From Glandiceps talaboti (lineage: Eukaryota; Hemichordata; Enteropneusta; Spengelidae), in NCBI RefSeq assembly GCF_964340395.1, contig NC_135553.1, forward strand, positions 11,486,001 through 11,550,000: a stretch of DNA of 64,000 nt, given 5' to 3'. Below the pieces are notes generated by a model. It made no database searches. It was given only the letters and a program-made list of their open reading frames with translations, and was not told the DNA's origin. Shown here in pieces: positions 1 through 13,359 of this stretch. A program made the position numbers and the translations under genes. Position 1 is the first letter of the stretch; each line of letters starts with the position of its first letter.

Positions 1-504
1 CTCCATTTATCTTCAGTAATGTATCTTGACTACAATTACGAAATCCCAATTTTCTCCACTTTGAACACATTTTCAACACCTCGAAAGCATTCTTTGTAAA
101 AAAAAATGAATTATGAATATTTGCTTCCTTGTGGTGCATGGACATTGTTAGGTTAATTGTAGCATGGTGGAACACGGGTAAATGGTTTTAATTCCATTGC
201 TGTGATGTTATCACGGATTGTACCATTTCTCGGCATTCTATTCGTTCCCTTTGATATGCAATTATTTAAGCAACATGGATATATAGCAATATCTATTATA
301 ATGTTAGAAAGTACCAAATACAAACAAAAACTTCAGCTACGGGTTTATAATCAACGATAGCTCATTGTTGACGTATATTAAAAGATTAAGAGGGGTAATT
401 TTACTTCATAATCATATCATGGCTGTCAATTGATTACACAACTTATTGAATTGTTTCCTCAGGGGGAGCAATGCTGGACATAAACTATACAGAACGAAAT
501 AAGT
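1..504. other. Unannotated AT-rich DNA at window start
   Basis: No reading frame of note, RNA gene or recognisable repeat was seen here. The stretch precedes a segment (505-830) that matches the end of unit 2, so it probably also belongs to an earlier tandem unit, but I could not align it by eye to either sister. Confidence 0.4.
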
Positions 505-830
505 TGCATTGAAGATATTCCCCCTGTGTGCCTTCTAGACAAAGTACATTACACTCGACTGAACTCCAAGACTGTGTTCCCCTGACTGCGACGATTTGTG
601 CGTTAGATAAGTATTTCTAACGTTCGTGAGATTGACTGTCTTGTTTCTAAATAACCTGAATGTAAGAAGTGTTAAGGTCATCCGCCCAAAATGAACCTGG
701 AGGAAATTCGCACCAGACATACACGGAGACAATAACATTACTCTTGATGTGTTAAATGGCCAAACTGAGACCCGAGAGATTACAATTCATTTCAAAGTCT
801 CCAACGAGACGGGTTATATAAGTGAATATA
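505..830 (+). repeat. End of an earlier tandem unit (unit 0)
   Basis: This segment matches 36530-36830 in the same order: a TGTGTGCC word followed by a TAGACAAA word, then GAGATTGACT with CTT, then AATAACCTG, then GGCCAAACTGAGAC against TTGCCAAACTGAGAC. The first part also matches 26695-26830. Since 36530-36830 is the end of unit 2 and 26695-26830 the end of unit 1, this piece is read as the end of a copy lying mostly upstream of the window. Orientation is direct. Divergence is large and indels are common. No coding content is seen. Confidence 0.7.
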
Positions 831-1129
831 AACTAACATGTACGAATAAATCGTGGGAGCCCAATTAAGGTATAACGTGGCTAATAATGATGACCTCCAG
901 AGAAAACATTGCAACGAAAACAGTTAGCTCGATTCTGCAATAAACTTTTGCAGGCTGTTGAATAAGGTTGTATTCTTTGTTGTCATTCCTCAAAAATGTG
1001 ATTATGCAAACATTATAGCTACGAAAACTCATATTTTTAGAACTTGTGTAACTTTACAAATCAATTGTTATTCAGAAAATATGTTGACAAAAGGAAAATT
1101 TGGCTTCATAAGAGAGAAACTGTACCTGA

Positions 1130-1560
1130 ACGTTGGCATTGTGTCTTCAATCTCGTAGGAAATTGCTGGATGCAGTCTTTTTATATAAATGCTTAAATGG
1201 CACTTTTAACTTAATGTATATTGTTGCCAATGTCCCGTTTCATGTGCCATCCAGGAATCTCCGTTCCCACTACACATTTGAAATGGCACGTTTTAATTCT
1301 ACTCAAAGGAAAAACTCATTTTTACCTAGGACCTTCAATTTTATCAACACCTTGCAAACACTGACACATTTTCAAGTCTCAGTACTTTTAGAAAAGATGT
1401 CCTAAATGAAATAGTTGATGTGTGAACTTAACGCAATTTCGGTAATTTTTATCTTCTTTTAATTTATTTCATTTCTATTTTTACTATTTTTGTAAATATT
1501 GTATGTATTTTAGTCTTTCCAATTTCAGATCTCATTTTGCCATATTTTGAAGATTTTATC
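1130..1560 (+). pseudogene. LINE reverse-transcriptase C-terminal fragment (CR1/jockey-like)
   Basis: The frame 1133-1405 encodes 90 residues that resemble the extreme C-terminus of non-LTR retrotransposon polymerases. It has an RRKLLDAVFLYKCLNG stretch, then VPSRNLRSHYT, then SFLPRT followed by a hydrophobic NFINTL. This matches the family pattern of a basic/leucine stretch, a Y-K-x-x-N-G motif, an S-L-R-S stretch and S-F-x-P-R-T before the usual W-N-x-L. The tryptophan-asparagine pair is replaced here. The polymerase core and endonuclease are missing and an in-frame stop lies just upstream, so this is a 5'-truncated dead copy. The T-rich sequence after the stop to about 1560 is probably its 3' tail. 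No equivalent is seen in the sister units near 36850-37000. The exact clade is uncertain. Confidence 0.6.
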
Positions 1561-2339
1561 ATGAAACCCTCAATCCCTTTATAATAGCAAAACCCTAATC
1601 ATTGCTAACAATCAAAGCAGCGTATATGAAAGTAGTTTAATTCGGCTATTGTACTAAAGCTTTAAAAATGTCGGGTAATAAGGGAAATCAAGCATAACAC
1701 AGAAAACATCATTTCAAACCAGAGTTAAAGGCAACTACATTTTTTTTTTGCTTTTACTCGGTAGCAAAGGTTACTTTAATCATGAACATCCTCGGGCAAC
1801 ATACACATTTCGCTCCGGTGACGAATTTCCAGCCAAGCATATCCCAAACAACTGGATAGACTGTTCATCTGCTGTTACATAGATAGCTACATATTGACAT
1901 CAACTTAATTAAGGGGTTTCAATTCGCACAGACAGCCCACTGCGCTTATGAAAAATATTATTGGTCCCGATTTTACAAAAATCTAGATCGAGATCGTGAC
2001 GGACATCAATACCAGACTTAGAAAAAATTAAAAGCTTTGATCTTACAAAGGTCAACTGGACGATGGTTTTCATAATGGGCCTTCTAGCCTACTCAGGGTG
2101 TGCAAACTTTCTGCAATATCAATTGTAATATAAACCCAAACCAAATATCTTTTATCGACCTTCATGGTTACGAAACATTATTGTTTTAGAATTGCGAAAA
2201 TTGCAGTGCAGTGGTAATTATCATTGATACAAAACAGGTCATTTGTGCAACAAATTTTATTACAGAGTAAATTAAAACTAGATTTAAGAAAAACAATAAC
2301 TGATAACCGAATAATGTTAATATTTTAACCACCAATCCA
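1561..2339. other. Spacer without recognisable features
   Basis: This AT-rich sequence lies between the LINE fragment and the first clear anchor of unit 1. There is a short poly-T run near 1741-1749. I saw no gene, no inverted repeat and no clear match to the other units. Confidence 0.4.
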
Positions 2340-4751
2340 CATAAAATACACTAGTCACTGTCAGGCGGACTATACTTCATCCAATGACAGGGAAGATATA
2401 TAATGGGAAAAAAAACAATAAAACATCGATCATGACTCTAGTTAAAACATATTAGTGTTATTCAATTAAGGTTTCATTTCCTCTGTCAGAGTAAACTAAC
2501 TATTAACATTAATCAATGTACAGATGTTGATTGAACCTGAAATACAGGGTGACGAAATGGCGTCGTTAAAATCGGTAAAACGATGTGCCGCAGGGGGTCA
2601 CAACATGATATGAATATTCAAACTAAAATACATGCTGACGATTTATCTTCCGCGTTAATACGCTTCGTAAATTCAATTGTTCTCGATCATCGCAGCAGAA
2701 TCCGGGTGCCAGAGTTCATTACAACTCACTGTGCATCAGCAGACATTCAGAAAGAAAATGTTGCTATGGTAACTTCCGAGAGGGTAGATCAATTAAATGT
2801 TGGCTCCTGCTTGCCGGTATAATATTGGATTACAGGGGAAAAGAGCATCGTAGGATTTCTGTTCATGCCCTGGGGAAGGTTCCCATTTGGTTCAATTTGC
2901 TCAGGAGAGATGTACAGGAAGACGTATCGTAATGATCGTGTTCCTTTGAACGTGTGAAGTAATACATTGATTTGTGTCAGTAACATACGCCGACTTGACT
3001 AACTTCCGTAATCATCACATTTATTGGAAAGCAAATGTAAAGAATCACGCGAGACTTCCCGAGGTTTCAGTACGTGCGTTCTCTGAAGAAAAGCTGCATG
3101 CAATTTTTCGTTCCATTGTTTCGTTAAGTTGATCGAATATCGAATCCTCAACAAAGTACTTTGCTATCTTTATAATTGAACAACCTTCAAGACTGAATTG
3201 ATGGGTGTGTATGTATTACCGTCAACAGGTAAGTACATGTAGATACTGTCATCCGTCACTCAGTACATTTGATCGTCTTCAGAAACCATCCTTGCATAGA
3301 GAGACAACTATACTTATTATAACCTGAAGCTGTGCCTTTTTACAAGCTCAGCATTGAATCGGTTGCAATACCTACTGGCAATACCTTATATGCGGATTAG
3401 TTTATGTAGGGCTTCTAATACTGTTATCATTCTGCGACATTCACAATCTCCTTCAAACTCCACAGACTGAACTCTTAGATAACTATAGTCAAGCACGATC
3501 CTGGCGTATCTTCCGAAGTGTAGGTTTTCAGACAGTGAATTGCACAGTGACTGAGTAACTATGAAATCGCCCCAAGCCAATGACGCACTTCATTTTCGAA
3601 GAATAGAGCAGCAGCTTCAAAGTAATATAATTTAATTTAATAAACTGTATAGTTTACGTTACATATAATATTATTTGTTTTCGGTGGTAATGCTTGACGC
3701 CGTTTCATTCATGCATCTGTTATCCTATTAAGAAATAGTTACTTTCTATATACGAACACACGCGTCATTATATTGCAACCTTTAGCTGGCCTAGCCTTGA
3801 TTATTGGAATTACTCAGTAAACTCAAGTCCCACCGTTAATAATGACTTGCAAGTCAATTTAGTTTTTTCAGTGAACTTCGCCTTTTCTCAAAGGTAAATG
3901 GCATTAAGTCGACCATGAGTCATTTTTTGAATGTATTTAAATATTCAACTTTTCAACGTTTGACCTTTTTCCGTCTGTCTATGAGAATTGTCATGTGACC
4001 TGTTTGAATACGATTCTAAAAGTGCAACGAATTTACAAAACATGCTCTTGCCACAGGCTGATCTCGTGACGATATGTTTACAACGTAGACAGGTTTTTTT
4101 TTTTAAAAAACGCCTTTGATTTAGTACACGTAGCTCAATGAAAATATCCGAGCAGCTGTATGTGATACATACTTCAATAATCAATCACAGATCTTCTATT
4201 ACCTTTCAGAAATGCTTAAAAGCTGTTGCTTCATAGAATAACAACTTTCCAACTGATGGTATTTCTCCTTCTCTGAAACTAACATGTAAAGCTGATAGCC
4301 TTGAGTTACATTCCAGTAAATTTGTTTGCCAAAGGGAAAACTCTGTTTCAGTGAATAGTCATTTCACTCATATTTTAGGGTGCTGTTTCACTTCAGAAAA
4401 TATCACAATCATCCTGGGATGTTTAAAGATACGTCGTTGTGTTGTCGTCCGGGTGTAGATTGAATTACCTCTTCATAAGCAATGACATTTGTAAATCCCC
4501 ATAGAGTAGAAGGAGACATTTCATGTCTCACAGGTCTGCCAAGACCATAGGGAAGATAACAAGGTAATTATTTTGAAGATTCGTCATTTTATCTTATGTA
4601 TAGCAAAGCCTACGACATGGCTGGCCTCTAAAGTACGTTACGGTGTAATATATTAGGTATATAGGTCGATTTTTCGACAACTGCTTACGTGATACTCGTA
4701 GCAACGTCTAACTTCTTTGGTTTGTTTGTTTCAGTCTTTACTTTTTGATAT

Positions 4752-4975
4752 ATGACCGAACGGTCAGCTCGTACGCCTCTTACCTCTCAGTTCGCAGTTT
4801 GGGTTCGGACCCGCCAAGCGTTTGATAGGTTTTATTAAAATTTAACCAGGTCTGTATATAAGAAGGGCGATGCTCAGTTTGACCCTGCCGGAACAAAGCA
4901 GGTTTTTCCAGGGTACTCCTGCTTCTTCAACACTAGGGCACCAGGGCACTGCTCTTGTTGCGACCATTCAACAAA
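4752..4975 (+). mobile_element. tRNA-type SINE, copy 1
   Basis: The head has an A-box-like word at 4762-4775 (GGTCAGCTCGTACG) and a B-box-like word at 4801-4813 (GGGTTCGGACCCG), spaced as in tRNA-derived internal polymerase III promoters. The following body aligns with the reverse complement of 25535-25795, including GCAGGTTTTTCC before a TACTCC word. Two copies in opposite orientation within one window, both absent at the matching places of the sister units, fit a dispersed SINE. This copy has lost a clear A-rich tail. It is unlikely to be a working tRNA gene, because no full cloverleaf is apparent. The outer borders are approximate. Confidence 0.6.
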
Positions 4976-5499
4976 TTTCCGAATTCATTTGGACAAATGA
5001 AGATTATTATATGTATTCTGTGTTTTGGTGTTAGATTGACATATGAAATTAAGTTATTTTTAACGGTGATTCAGCATGATTTTTTTTATCTATCATTTAG
5101 TCCGGTACATGACAATCAGATAATAACTATGCTTTAAGTAGAGAAAATAAGAATTGATATTCTTCTCCGTTGCCTGAGATTGCAAAACACAACATAAAAG
5201 CATTTTTTGTCGTTTCTGGTAAATGAGCAGTGACACCATTTTAAAGTGAACTACATTTAATTTTCAGATTTTTCGTGACTGCTTTTTTAAACTTGATGTC
5301 GTAGTAACCCATTATATAACATAGACATACTTGTATTGCATAGTTTCCATCTATTCTAAAAGGATTTATTTGAAAGGATACCTGAACAAATATTTACAAA
5401 ATCTAGGGTTGTACAAATATTTATAAAATCGAAACACGCGAAGGAAGGGTGCTGTTGCACGTTGTATCGATCTATCAGAGGTTGTTAAAATATCAAACC

Positions 5500-5660
5500 A
5501 TACTCGTGGGGGACATCGTATAAAAACTTTGCCTTCAAAGTTTATAGAGAAGGTCACAAAGGCCATGGGTTAGACTGTAGTCTCATGGTGTTCTCTGATA
5601 ACAACATAGAGAATCGTCAAAGGAAACTTTAGTTGCTATGGTGACGAGACAGACCTGCTA
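5500..5660 (+). repeat. Block conserved in all three units, copy 1
   Basis: This is one of the better-preserved stretches shared by all three units (29100-29285 and 41640-41830). Shared words include GGGGGACAT, TTGCCTTCAAAG, GACTGTAGTCTCATGG, GTTCTCTGATAACAACAT and CTATGGTGACGAGACA. Frames on both strands are interrupted in at least one copy, so the conservation does not look like protein coding. It could be an old regulatory sequence or simply a slowly diverging piece. Confidence 0.55.
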
Positions 5661-5673
5661 TTCTCAGTTATTT

Positions 5674-5694
5674 CACACACACACACACACACAC
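5674..5694 (+). repeat. (CA)n microsatellite
   Basis: A run of CA dinucleotides of about ten units. The equivalent places in unit 2 (about 29285) and unit 3 (about 41825) have no run, so it arose in this unit after the duplication. Confidence 0.95.
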
Positions 5695-8600
5695 TATTAT
5701 TAGTATGCAACAAGTTATGAAATTCAGTGTTCATTTAATAATAATCACAATGCGCTGCTGCAAATCATTCACGAATCCTCTGAATCTACCATTAGAGGGA
5801 TCCGTAAAACAACCACGACGAAAGGGCAGATCAACATTTTCATCTGTATTCAAAATTGTATTTTCTAGGAACTTGTTTCTGACTATTTAGGGTATGCCTG
5901 AATTCCAATTCTCCATATCCACGTTACATTCTAGTTTCTTTAATATCAAACAAATTAGAAAAAGTCAAGCCTCTAAACGTTCTTCTAGCTGACATAATAT
6001 TCAGACAATTTAGGTAAAAGATTGAATGATTGACGTTGATGTTAATGTTTTGTCAAAATTTTCAACTTTCAATTATCGATGACTGTCAAAATCATGTCTT
6101 CAAACACAAACGCCTAATAGTTTAAGCGAGTTTATAAATCACGCGATTGGGGACTAACAGTGTTTCATATTAAAGATTCGTATTCGATGTGACACTTACT
6201 AACTTGTTTAAACTCGAACTACTTTGTGATTTTGCGTACGTTTAGGATTCAATGTAAAAAAAATCTGCTTTAAATCCCCATTTGTGTACGGCTCGGTGAA
6301 TATGCCACCAGTCTGAGTTTTTCTGTCGCCAAACTGCTTAGAAACAGGTATAATCTTTCAAAGCTTTTCTAAACTATCTTCAAAGCTTTTTATAGAAGTT
6401 TACTGTGTTCAAAGTCTATACTAAATCAGCGTATGTTTCAGCGATAATAGATTTTCCTGATAGATTAAAACAGAAAAATAAAGGTGACAAAATCATTACT
6501 ATGCCTGCCTATTACCAGTCTACAAGATGTTACAAAAAGAACACCTTTACCTTCATTCCATGAATGTTTTTTTTCTTATAGCGAATGCTACTTCAACCCT
6601 ATCTCTGTTGCCTGGGGGACTATACTAAACATCACTCGTCAGACTTTTTGAGATTTCTTTATGAAGTTACTCATTCATCCCTTTAGAATTTACCTTCATC
6701 GAGACTGTCCATATGGTTATAATTGAGAGATCTAGTAGAATAATCTAAATAAGTATTTTAATAACCGATAACTTGGTTGATGGAAATGCCAGTATATATG
6801 TTTTAACACGCTACGCATTCTATTACTTACATGCATGTGACTGTATATAAATGCAAACCGCATCACGAAAAACCAATGCTTTTGTCAAATTCAATCCTGC
6901 TGCAACAGAAATCGCTATATATGCTAATTGTATGCAAATAATATTTTTCAGGCACAAAATATGTACAATCAGATAATTATAATTCACATTTAAGTTGAAA
7001 GATACAAAGCTAAAACATAAGCATAATATAATGTATGAATTAAATGTTGTCAGTACATGTTTTTCGCTACATCACAGACTGTTTTCTTCGTTGTTTAAGC
7101 CGATAGTTTGAAGTGAAGTGCTTATCCTAGACTAATGTCGCCTGTAATCAATTTATTACTTAGCAGGTTAAGCGGAAACCAAACTAATCTGACGTGTAAA
7201 GATTTCAAAATGACAGGTAAATCACAGCTGCTGTAAGTTTTTCTGTCATTCCAACACTCGTTCGGGAAAATGGAGGCTTTAATTTTGTCGACTCCACAGC
7301 AGACGTGCTTCCTACTGATGTCATCAATTCACCACTTTACGAACATTGATAGGATCCTAATACAGTATTAGTTGGCGCGTAGCCAACAGCGACATCAATT
7401 CGTTGCCTGGAAGTGCTATAGTTTCTTTTATACTTTGACAGTTGATGAAAGACTTGGACCGACAGCCGATAGTGGTCAGCCATACATTAGTCTGAGAGTT
7501 ACAACGGTAAAAGATTGCATATGTTTTGTCGATTCAATAATTACATTTCTTGATTACCTCCTTTAGTAATATTTGTCACAGAACGCCAGGAGAAGTAAAT
7601 GGACATATCGAACACTGTGCAATAAGAGCACCAGGTGTTCATATAAATACTAACACGAACGAAACCTAAAGATAATATTTAAAAAGTCAGGTCAAACTGT
7701 AAGAGTCAATGATCATTGAATACACGCTTCATACACAGTCAGTACATAGCTAATATTTCCTTTATGCCTTACGCTTACATATCATCCAACTGGTATTCTG
7801 TGCACGTTTCATGTATACCTTCGTTTAGTGTACTTTACCCTTTTGTCTGTTTGATCAGTCATTTAATGGTTCTTTAATTCAACCGTTAACGTACGTGTAC
7901 ACGTTCTGTGTCTTAAATGTACTGATACAAGAACTTTAATAAGAGAGGTTACACTGTCTGCAATTGAATCATTGCACAGTCTAGAATCGATCCAAAGGAT
8001 CCCAAGCTTCAAGAAGAATTAAAATTTGAAATAGTTTTCTGAATAAATGATATAAGCAAGGAGCATTGGTACCTCCTAATATTGATATTTGACCTGCTAT
8101 ATCGAGCTGCAATCGTAATATTGCATACCCGTATGCAAACGAGCAAGAGAGGGTTTGATGTACAGACATCCAAGTAGACGCACTGTCATGATGGGTTGTT
8201 TACCAAAATGTGCCGTTGCTGTAAAACAAAACTGTAATAATAACAGTACCCCATGTTTGAGTTATGATCACAGAGTATTCCCAACCACTCGTGAAAATAA
8301 CACACAGGCGATCATGGTGTTCTATCGACCTTTCTAACAATCCACATTCTTGTTACATATAAAACTATTGATTAATTGATTGTGTCATATTCAATAAATA
8401 TTAGTAACATTACATAATTATCAATATATGCTATACATTTGTTTCCTTCCTGACAGGTGAGTTTTTCATGAAAATATGCGTTTAATAATCTCATAAATAT
8501 TCACAGCTATCAACACAAAATTCTGAACATTTGTAAAGTATATCCCAATTTCATTCGCAACAACGTCGTTTCATTTGTTTTTGAAATTCCGTTTTTCTGC

Positions 8601-8800
8601 AATGTAATTTCCACTCAAGAAACAGGAATATGAATGGAATTCTCAAATTCAATGGTTATAATGGCGCTTCAACAGTAATCATAGTTGTTCAAAAACTATT
8701 TTCGCACTAGGAAGCCTTTCTCTAATCAAATAATGTACCCATTAAGGCAACGAAATGAGTTGAAATTACATTGCAGAAAACAAGTCAAGCCAAGGCTAGC

Positions 8801-8890
8801 CACGTCATGTCATGTCATGTCACGTCATGTCTTTTCCTGTCTTGACTTGACTTGACATCACATCACATGACATCACTTCACACATCACAA
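8801..8890 (+). repeat. Degenerate pentamer array (CATGT / GACTT / CACAT)
   Basis: Successive short arrays of related five-base words: CATGT repeats, then TTGAC repeats, then ACATC repeats. The mixture suggests replication slippage with drift. No equivalent is seen in units 2 or 3. Confidence 0.85.
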
Positions 8891-11829
8891 GTCTTTGAAA
8901 GGTTGAAAGAACATTGTATCCTGTACACCAATCACTTGTCTCAATTGATATGCACAAGACGACCAAACATTAGGATACATATTCTCACAACCTGAGCATG
9001 TTTTCAATAAGAAGAATAGGTTAATTAAGGCACGTCATTTTCTCCCTACAGTAGTAACAAGAAACTCCTGAGATCTCTAACGTCTTATAAAACTAATTTG
9101 TCAGAAAGTCACCAGTTGGTGTAGATATATCATGATCATCTAGCAATTACTTTGGTTAAGCCCATGCTGAATAGCCCTCAAGACATTCACTCAACAAAAA
9201 GGTTCAATTTGTAATGTCAAATGACAGTGTGATGAGTAGACAAGGGAGACCAGCTATGGCATATGCATTGCGAGCGAAAACGTAGCTAGAAGCAAATGTA
9301 GATGGTGTATTGAATAATTAATTCATATTACACCATATTATTGAAAACTGCAAGGTTCATTAATCATGCATATACATTTTCACATAGTTATAAACTCATA
9401 TACACTCTGTAAAGGTTAGTCATTATATCACAATAATATAAACTTAACCTTTGTGAAATGAATGTCATAAAGCAATACACATTGTTGAAATGCATTCGAG
9501 GAGTATACTAATCCATTAAGATCAGCATCAAACGGAGTTTAACATAATGCTACAATTGATACACAAGTTCGTCTCGTCCCGAGACAAGAAAGTGCATAAA
9601 TAACCAAAAAGTAACACACAGTTTACGTGCTGCTTATTTCCAGTACGACATTAATTGCGCTGGTTTGTAGAGCCACTTTCTTGCTTTTTACCATGGAAAA
9701 ATATATATATTTTAGGAGCATTGTATAATTCAGTTACCGAAACAAGAGAGTCAGTTATAATTATCGAATCAAATCTGTAAATTGCTAGTGATATATTATC
9801 AAGCAACGTGTTTGCCTCATAGTAGTGACGTCCTTCTAATGTTCTTCACATTGCTTCGACTTATAAACATGGGAGACGAACTGATAACAATTAAAACATA
9901 CAATTGTCAGAGTATTGGCATATACTGAGCCAAGATGACCAACAGGATCATACAAAACATTACCTATCGTCTTGGAAATAACATCTCTTGCTTAAGTTGA
10001 CAGTAAGAATCCTGAGGCCTGAAATAAAGTCATTACACAACATTTTTAAAACATGACATACACTAAAACGGTTCTTAGACCTCATCTCCTCATCGGCCTT
10101 TATATAGAACCACAAACCTACATACCTACATAAAGACTGTCACAAGATGTTACATATCTTGGTGAACAGCGAGTATATATATCGAATACTGTTTTTCAAT
10201 GGTTTTAGTGGCTTTGTGATTTTTTTCTGAAATAGTGAACTTTATACAGCTATGTTCTAACACTTGGATTACTTATCAGTCGGCAAAACATTCTAGTCTA
10301 TTTTTTCAACGAAGTCATACCGTACAGGAAAAACAATACATATACGAGTTTGTACATAATAACACTTTCCAGTTACCTCACTGGAGGGAGTGCATTCTTT
10401 TGAAATAATCAACGTACAATGATTACCTTTTGGGCAAATCAACGGAATCATAACAACTAGTGTCGACCAAACATTGATGTATTTCATCATGTTTGTCAAG
10501 CTCGTGATGAATACTTTTTTCACTTGGGAGCTATTCACTATTCAAAGGACACGTAAATGCGATATTGACATTACGTCTGACAACGGTTAATTACTTAATG
10601 GCTAACGTAATGAAGATTTTATACAAACAAGTGGTATGCCTGATGTATACTAAATAATTACAGACCTTGATTTGTATGCATTGACATCAAAGCATGGGAG
10701 TAGTGAAGTGTGTATTCTAGACGTAGTAGAAATGGCCGCTGTAGTGTGACAGAGTGTACAGTAAATCATATTTTAGAAAGCACCTAAGAGTCATTGATAT
10801 CTTGATTGCAATAAGTTTGTCTTAGACAAATTTTAATCATGAAAGCATCAAATGAACCAATATTTTATTAATATTTATATTTCCTTTATGTTGGAATTTA
10901 CAGTTGTGGTGTATGATGTTTCATGAGATGATGCGTTTAGTATAAAACGATTTTAACTCTAAATATAGCGTGGTGAAACGCAAGTCAATTGGCTCGGTTT
11001 GATCACTACAAATCGTGTCATTCTACGTCTATGTCCCTCACACATTAAGATGTTTACGAGATTTGCAGGTTTGTAACTTTGAGAATGTTAGCTTTTTTCC
11101 CCAGTGTAAGCAATAGTGTGTTCAGCCTCTTATCAACTTTGAACTTACCATTCTATTTCATAATTAACTATTTAAAAGTTAACCACCTCAGAATTCACTA
11201 GAACTTTTCTCCTAAGATGTTAATGATTCACTAGCTAGTAATAAATGGTTTAAGGTATGTTATAAAAACATTAATTGCATTTCATAAACAACTGAGTTTG
11301 TCGGCAGGAAGCGACTTGCGCCACATCAGGTGGAATCCGCTACTATTTTTACATTGAGTACCCTGCAGTAAAGGTATGACGTTGGCAGTTCATCAATTTA
11401 AGATGTCGAATGCGATACAGCCATTAACAGTTTATTTAGACAACCTTGTGACCAGAAAGCCGTTTTATCAGAGGCGGATAATTAAAACTGGCTTTAGAGT
11501 ATTGGACATCACACTTTGCACACACCAGTACATGACAAAATAACATACAAGAAAGGATCACACGATATTTAAGTCTGTACTGTTACGCAGATGGTTTGAG
11601 GTACTTGATATTCCCTACGGGTTGCATCCTGCCGTATTAAGTGCACATGAAGCGAATTTATGTATGTGAAAAGGAGAAGATTTTCCGTCACCTTTAAAGC
11701 CAATTTGCATTGTTCACCACTGATAAAACTACGTTCAGATCAAAGAGATCTCTACATAACGGTGATAATGATATTACTGGCTACCTTACTGATTCATTAG
11801 CGCTGCCGCCTTCCAACAGATGTACACTA

Positions 11830-12077
11830 TAGGGAACTTGCAATCCAGACTGAGCATGCCCAGACGCATTGGACTATGTGAGTATCTGTTGTTTTTGTAA
11901 TACCTAATCTGGAGCTATCGATAAAATAGACCTCACACAATGGTCAGGGTGACTATGAATTGATTATTTGTGGTTGCAAACAATGTAACATTGTTGTTTA
12001 CAATACTATTTGTCTAGTATCTATTATCACATTTCCCATGATGCAATATTCAACATGGTAGGATTACAAGTTCCCTA
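11830..12077. mobile_element. MITE-like inverted-repeat element with TA flanks
   Basis: The terminal inverted repeats are TAGGGAACTTGCAATCC at 11830-11846 and its near-perfect complement at 12061-12077, with one mismatch in 17. If the element is taken as GGGAAC...GTTCCC, it is flanked by TA on both sides, which fits a Tc1/mariner-type target duplication. The interior of about 214 bases has no coding frame. The matching place in unit 3 (about 52020-52065, between a CTTC word and an ATTAAT word) lacks it, which gives an empty site. It is non-autonomous, and the superfamily is inferred only from the TA flanks. Confidence 0.68.
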
Positions 12078-13359
12078 TTGCATAATATAATGGAATTAAT
12101 TCTGTCGGTCTACCGGGATTGGTGTCAGTGCTGATAAATTATGAAGGTCATAAATAAGACGGGTTATTGTGCGTCTGTATGTCAACAAACTAACATTTAG
12201 AATGGACACAATTTGTTTTCACTAAAGTACATCAGACAATGGTTTCAATACTTGGTTAAGAAGTGTTTTAAAAAGGAAGTAATCACATTTCATAATCATA
12301 TTGGCTATAGGCAGCAATAATATCCCGACAACTCCATTCTTACTGCGATTATACTATGCTGGCTTAACTGTCTGTTAAGTTACTCAAATGTTGATTAAAA
12401 CATTTATATACGGTCCCCTGTTAATCGTCCTTCAATATTGACATATGGAATGACGCATATCAGACACGCATACAAAGGTACTCTACAAGTTATAACTCTA
12501 TTAGTCAGTATTTGTCATTTTGTTTGTAGGCATCATGACTAAGGTAACACTGGATTATAAAAAAATAGTATCTTACACTTATGTATGCAATTCGTCTGGA
12601 TAAAACTATATACATGTAATACCAAGGCTAAATGTGATGGTTGATGTTTAATTTAGAAAGACTGTGTAACTGATGGTATGAAAAGTCTTGGCAAATAGTT
12701 AAATATGTTTCCTTAACCCTTTCTGACTGTCAGACACATACCATTCTTCTCCTACCTCAGAGATAAACGAAATCCGAAAATAGACTATGTTACGTGTGGA
12801 AAACTATCGTCGCTAAAGCAGGAAATCACATGGAAGACAGAAAAATGACATACATGCAATGTTTTGACATCCTAAGCTAAGCAACAAGTTAGCCATGAGT
12901 CATATCTGAATATCAAATTGTTAAACTGTACTTTCAGAAGTTGGAAAGGCTTAGTGGTTTAGACCTACAAGTGTTTCACGACCTTTAGACATGATCCGGA
13001 TTCCAAAGGTGTTCGAAAATGTGTACCATGTATATACAACAAACGTACCTAATCGAGATGGCATGAATATTTTCGTTCAGATCTAGAACAAGGAAAACAG
13101 GGATTGAAACTGGACAGACAAGTACAGTAATGCAATAATCTTTTAGATACTAGTTATCGAAAATGATTGACACATAATTATAACTTATCAAAAGGAAATA
13201 TAGTATAGATGCAGCCAACATCAGTCTGATGTGCAATTTATGCAAAAATCACAAACGACAATTTATATAAGAAATCGAACTTGTAATCGTTGAATTACAG
13301 GATACATCTCCACATTTAGGCGTTACATTAGTATATACCATGTATAGTAGCGACAAGCA

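Noticed and set aside
2583-2822. 79-codon frame that looked protein-like
   Set aside because: The equivalent segments in units 2 and 3 have stops and frame-breaking differences, and no family is recognised.
4762-4813. Possible tRNA gene from A- and B-box words
   Set aside because: No acceptor stem or complete cloverleaf is visible, and the sequence continues into a body shared with a second dispersed copy that ends in an AATA tail, so it is a SINE head.
5366-5566. 66-codon minus-strand frame within the block shared by three units
   Set aside because: The counterpart is interrupted in units 2 and 3, so the sequence conservation is not explained by this frame.
8801-8890. Possible telomere-like or transcription-factor site cluster
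   Set aside because: The words change from CATGT to TTGAC to ACATC without a fixed motif, as in a decaying simple repeat.
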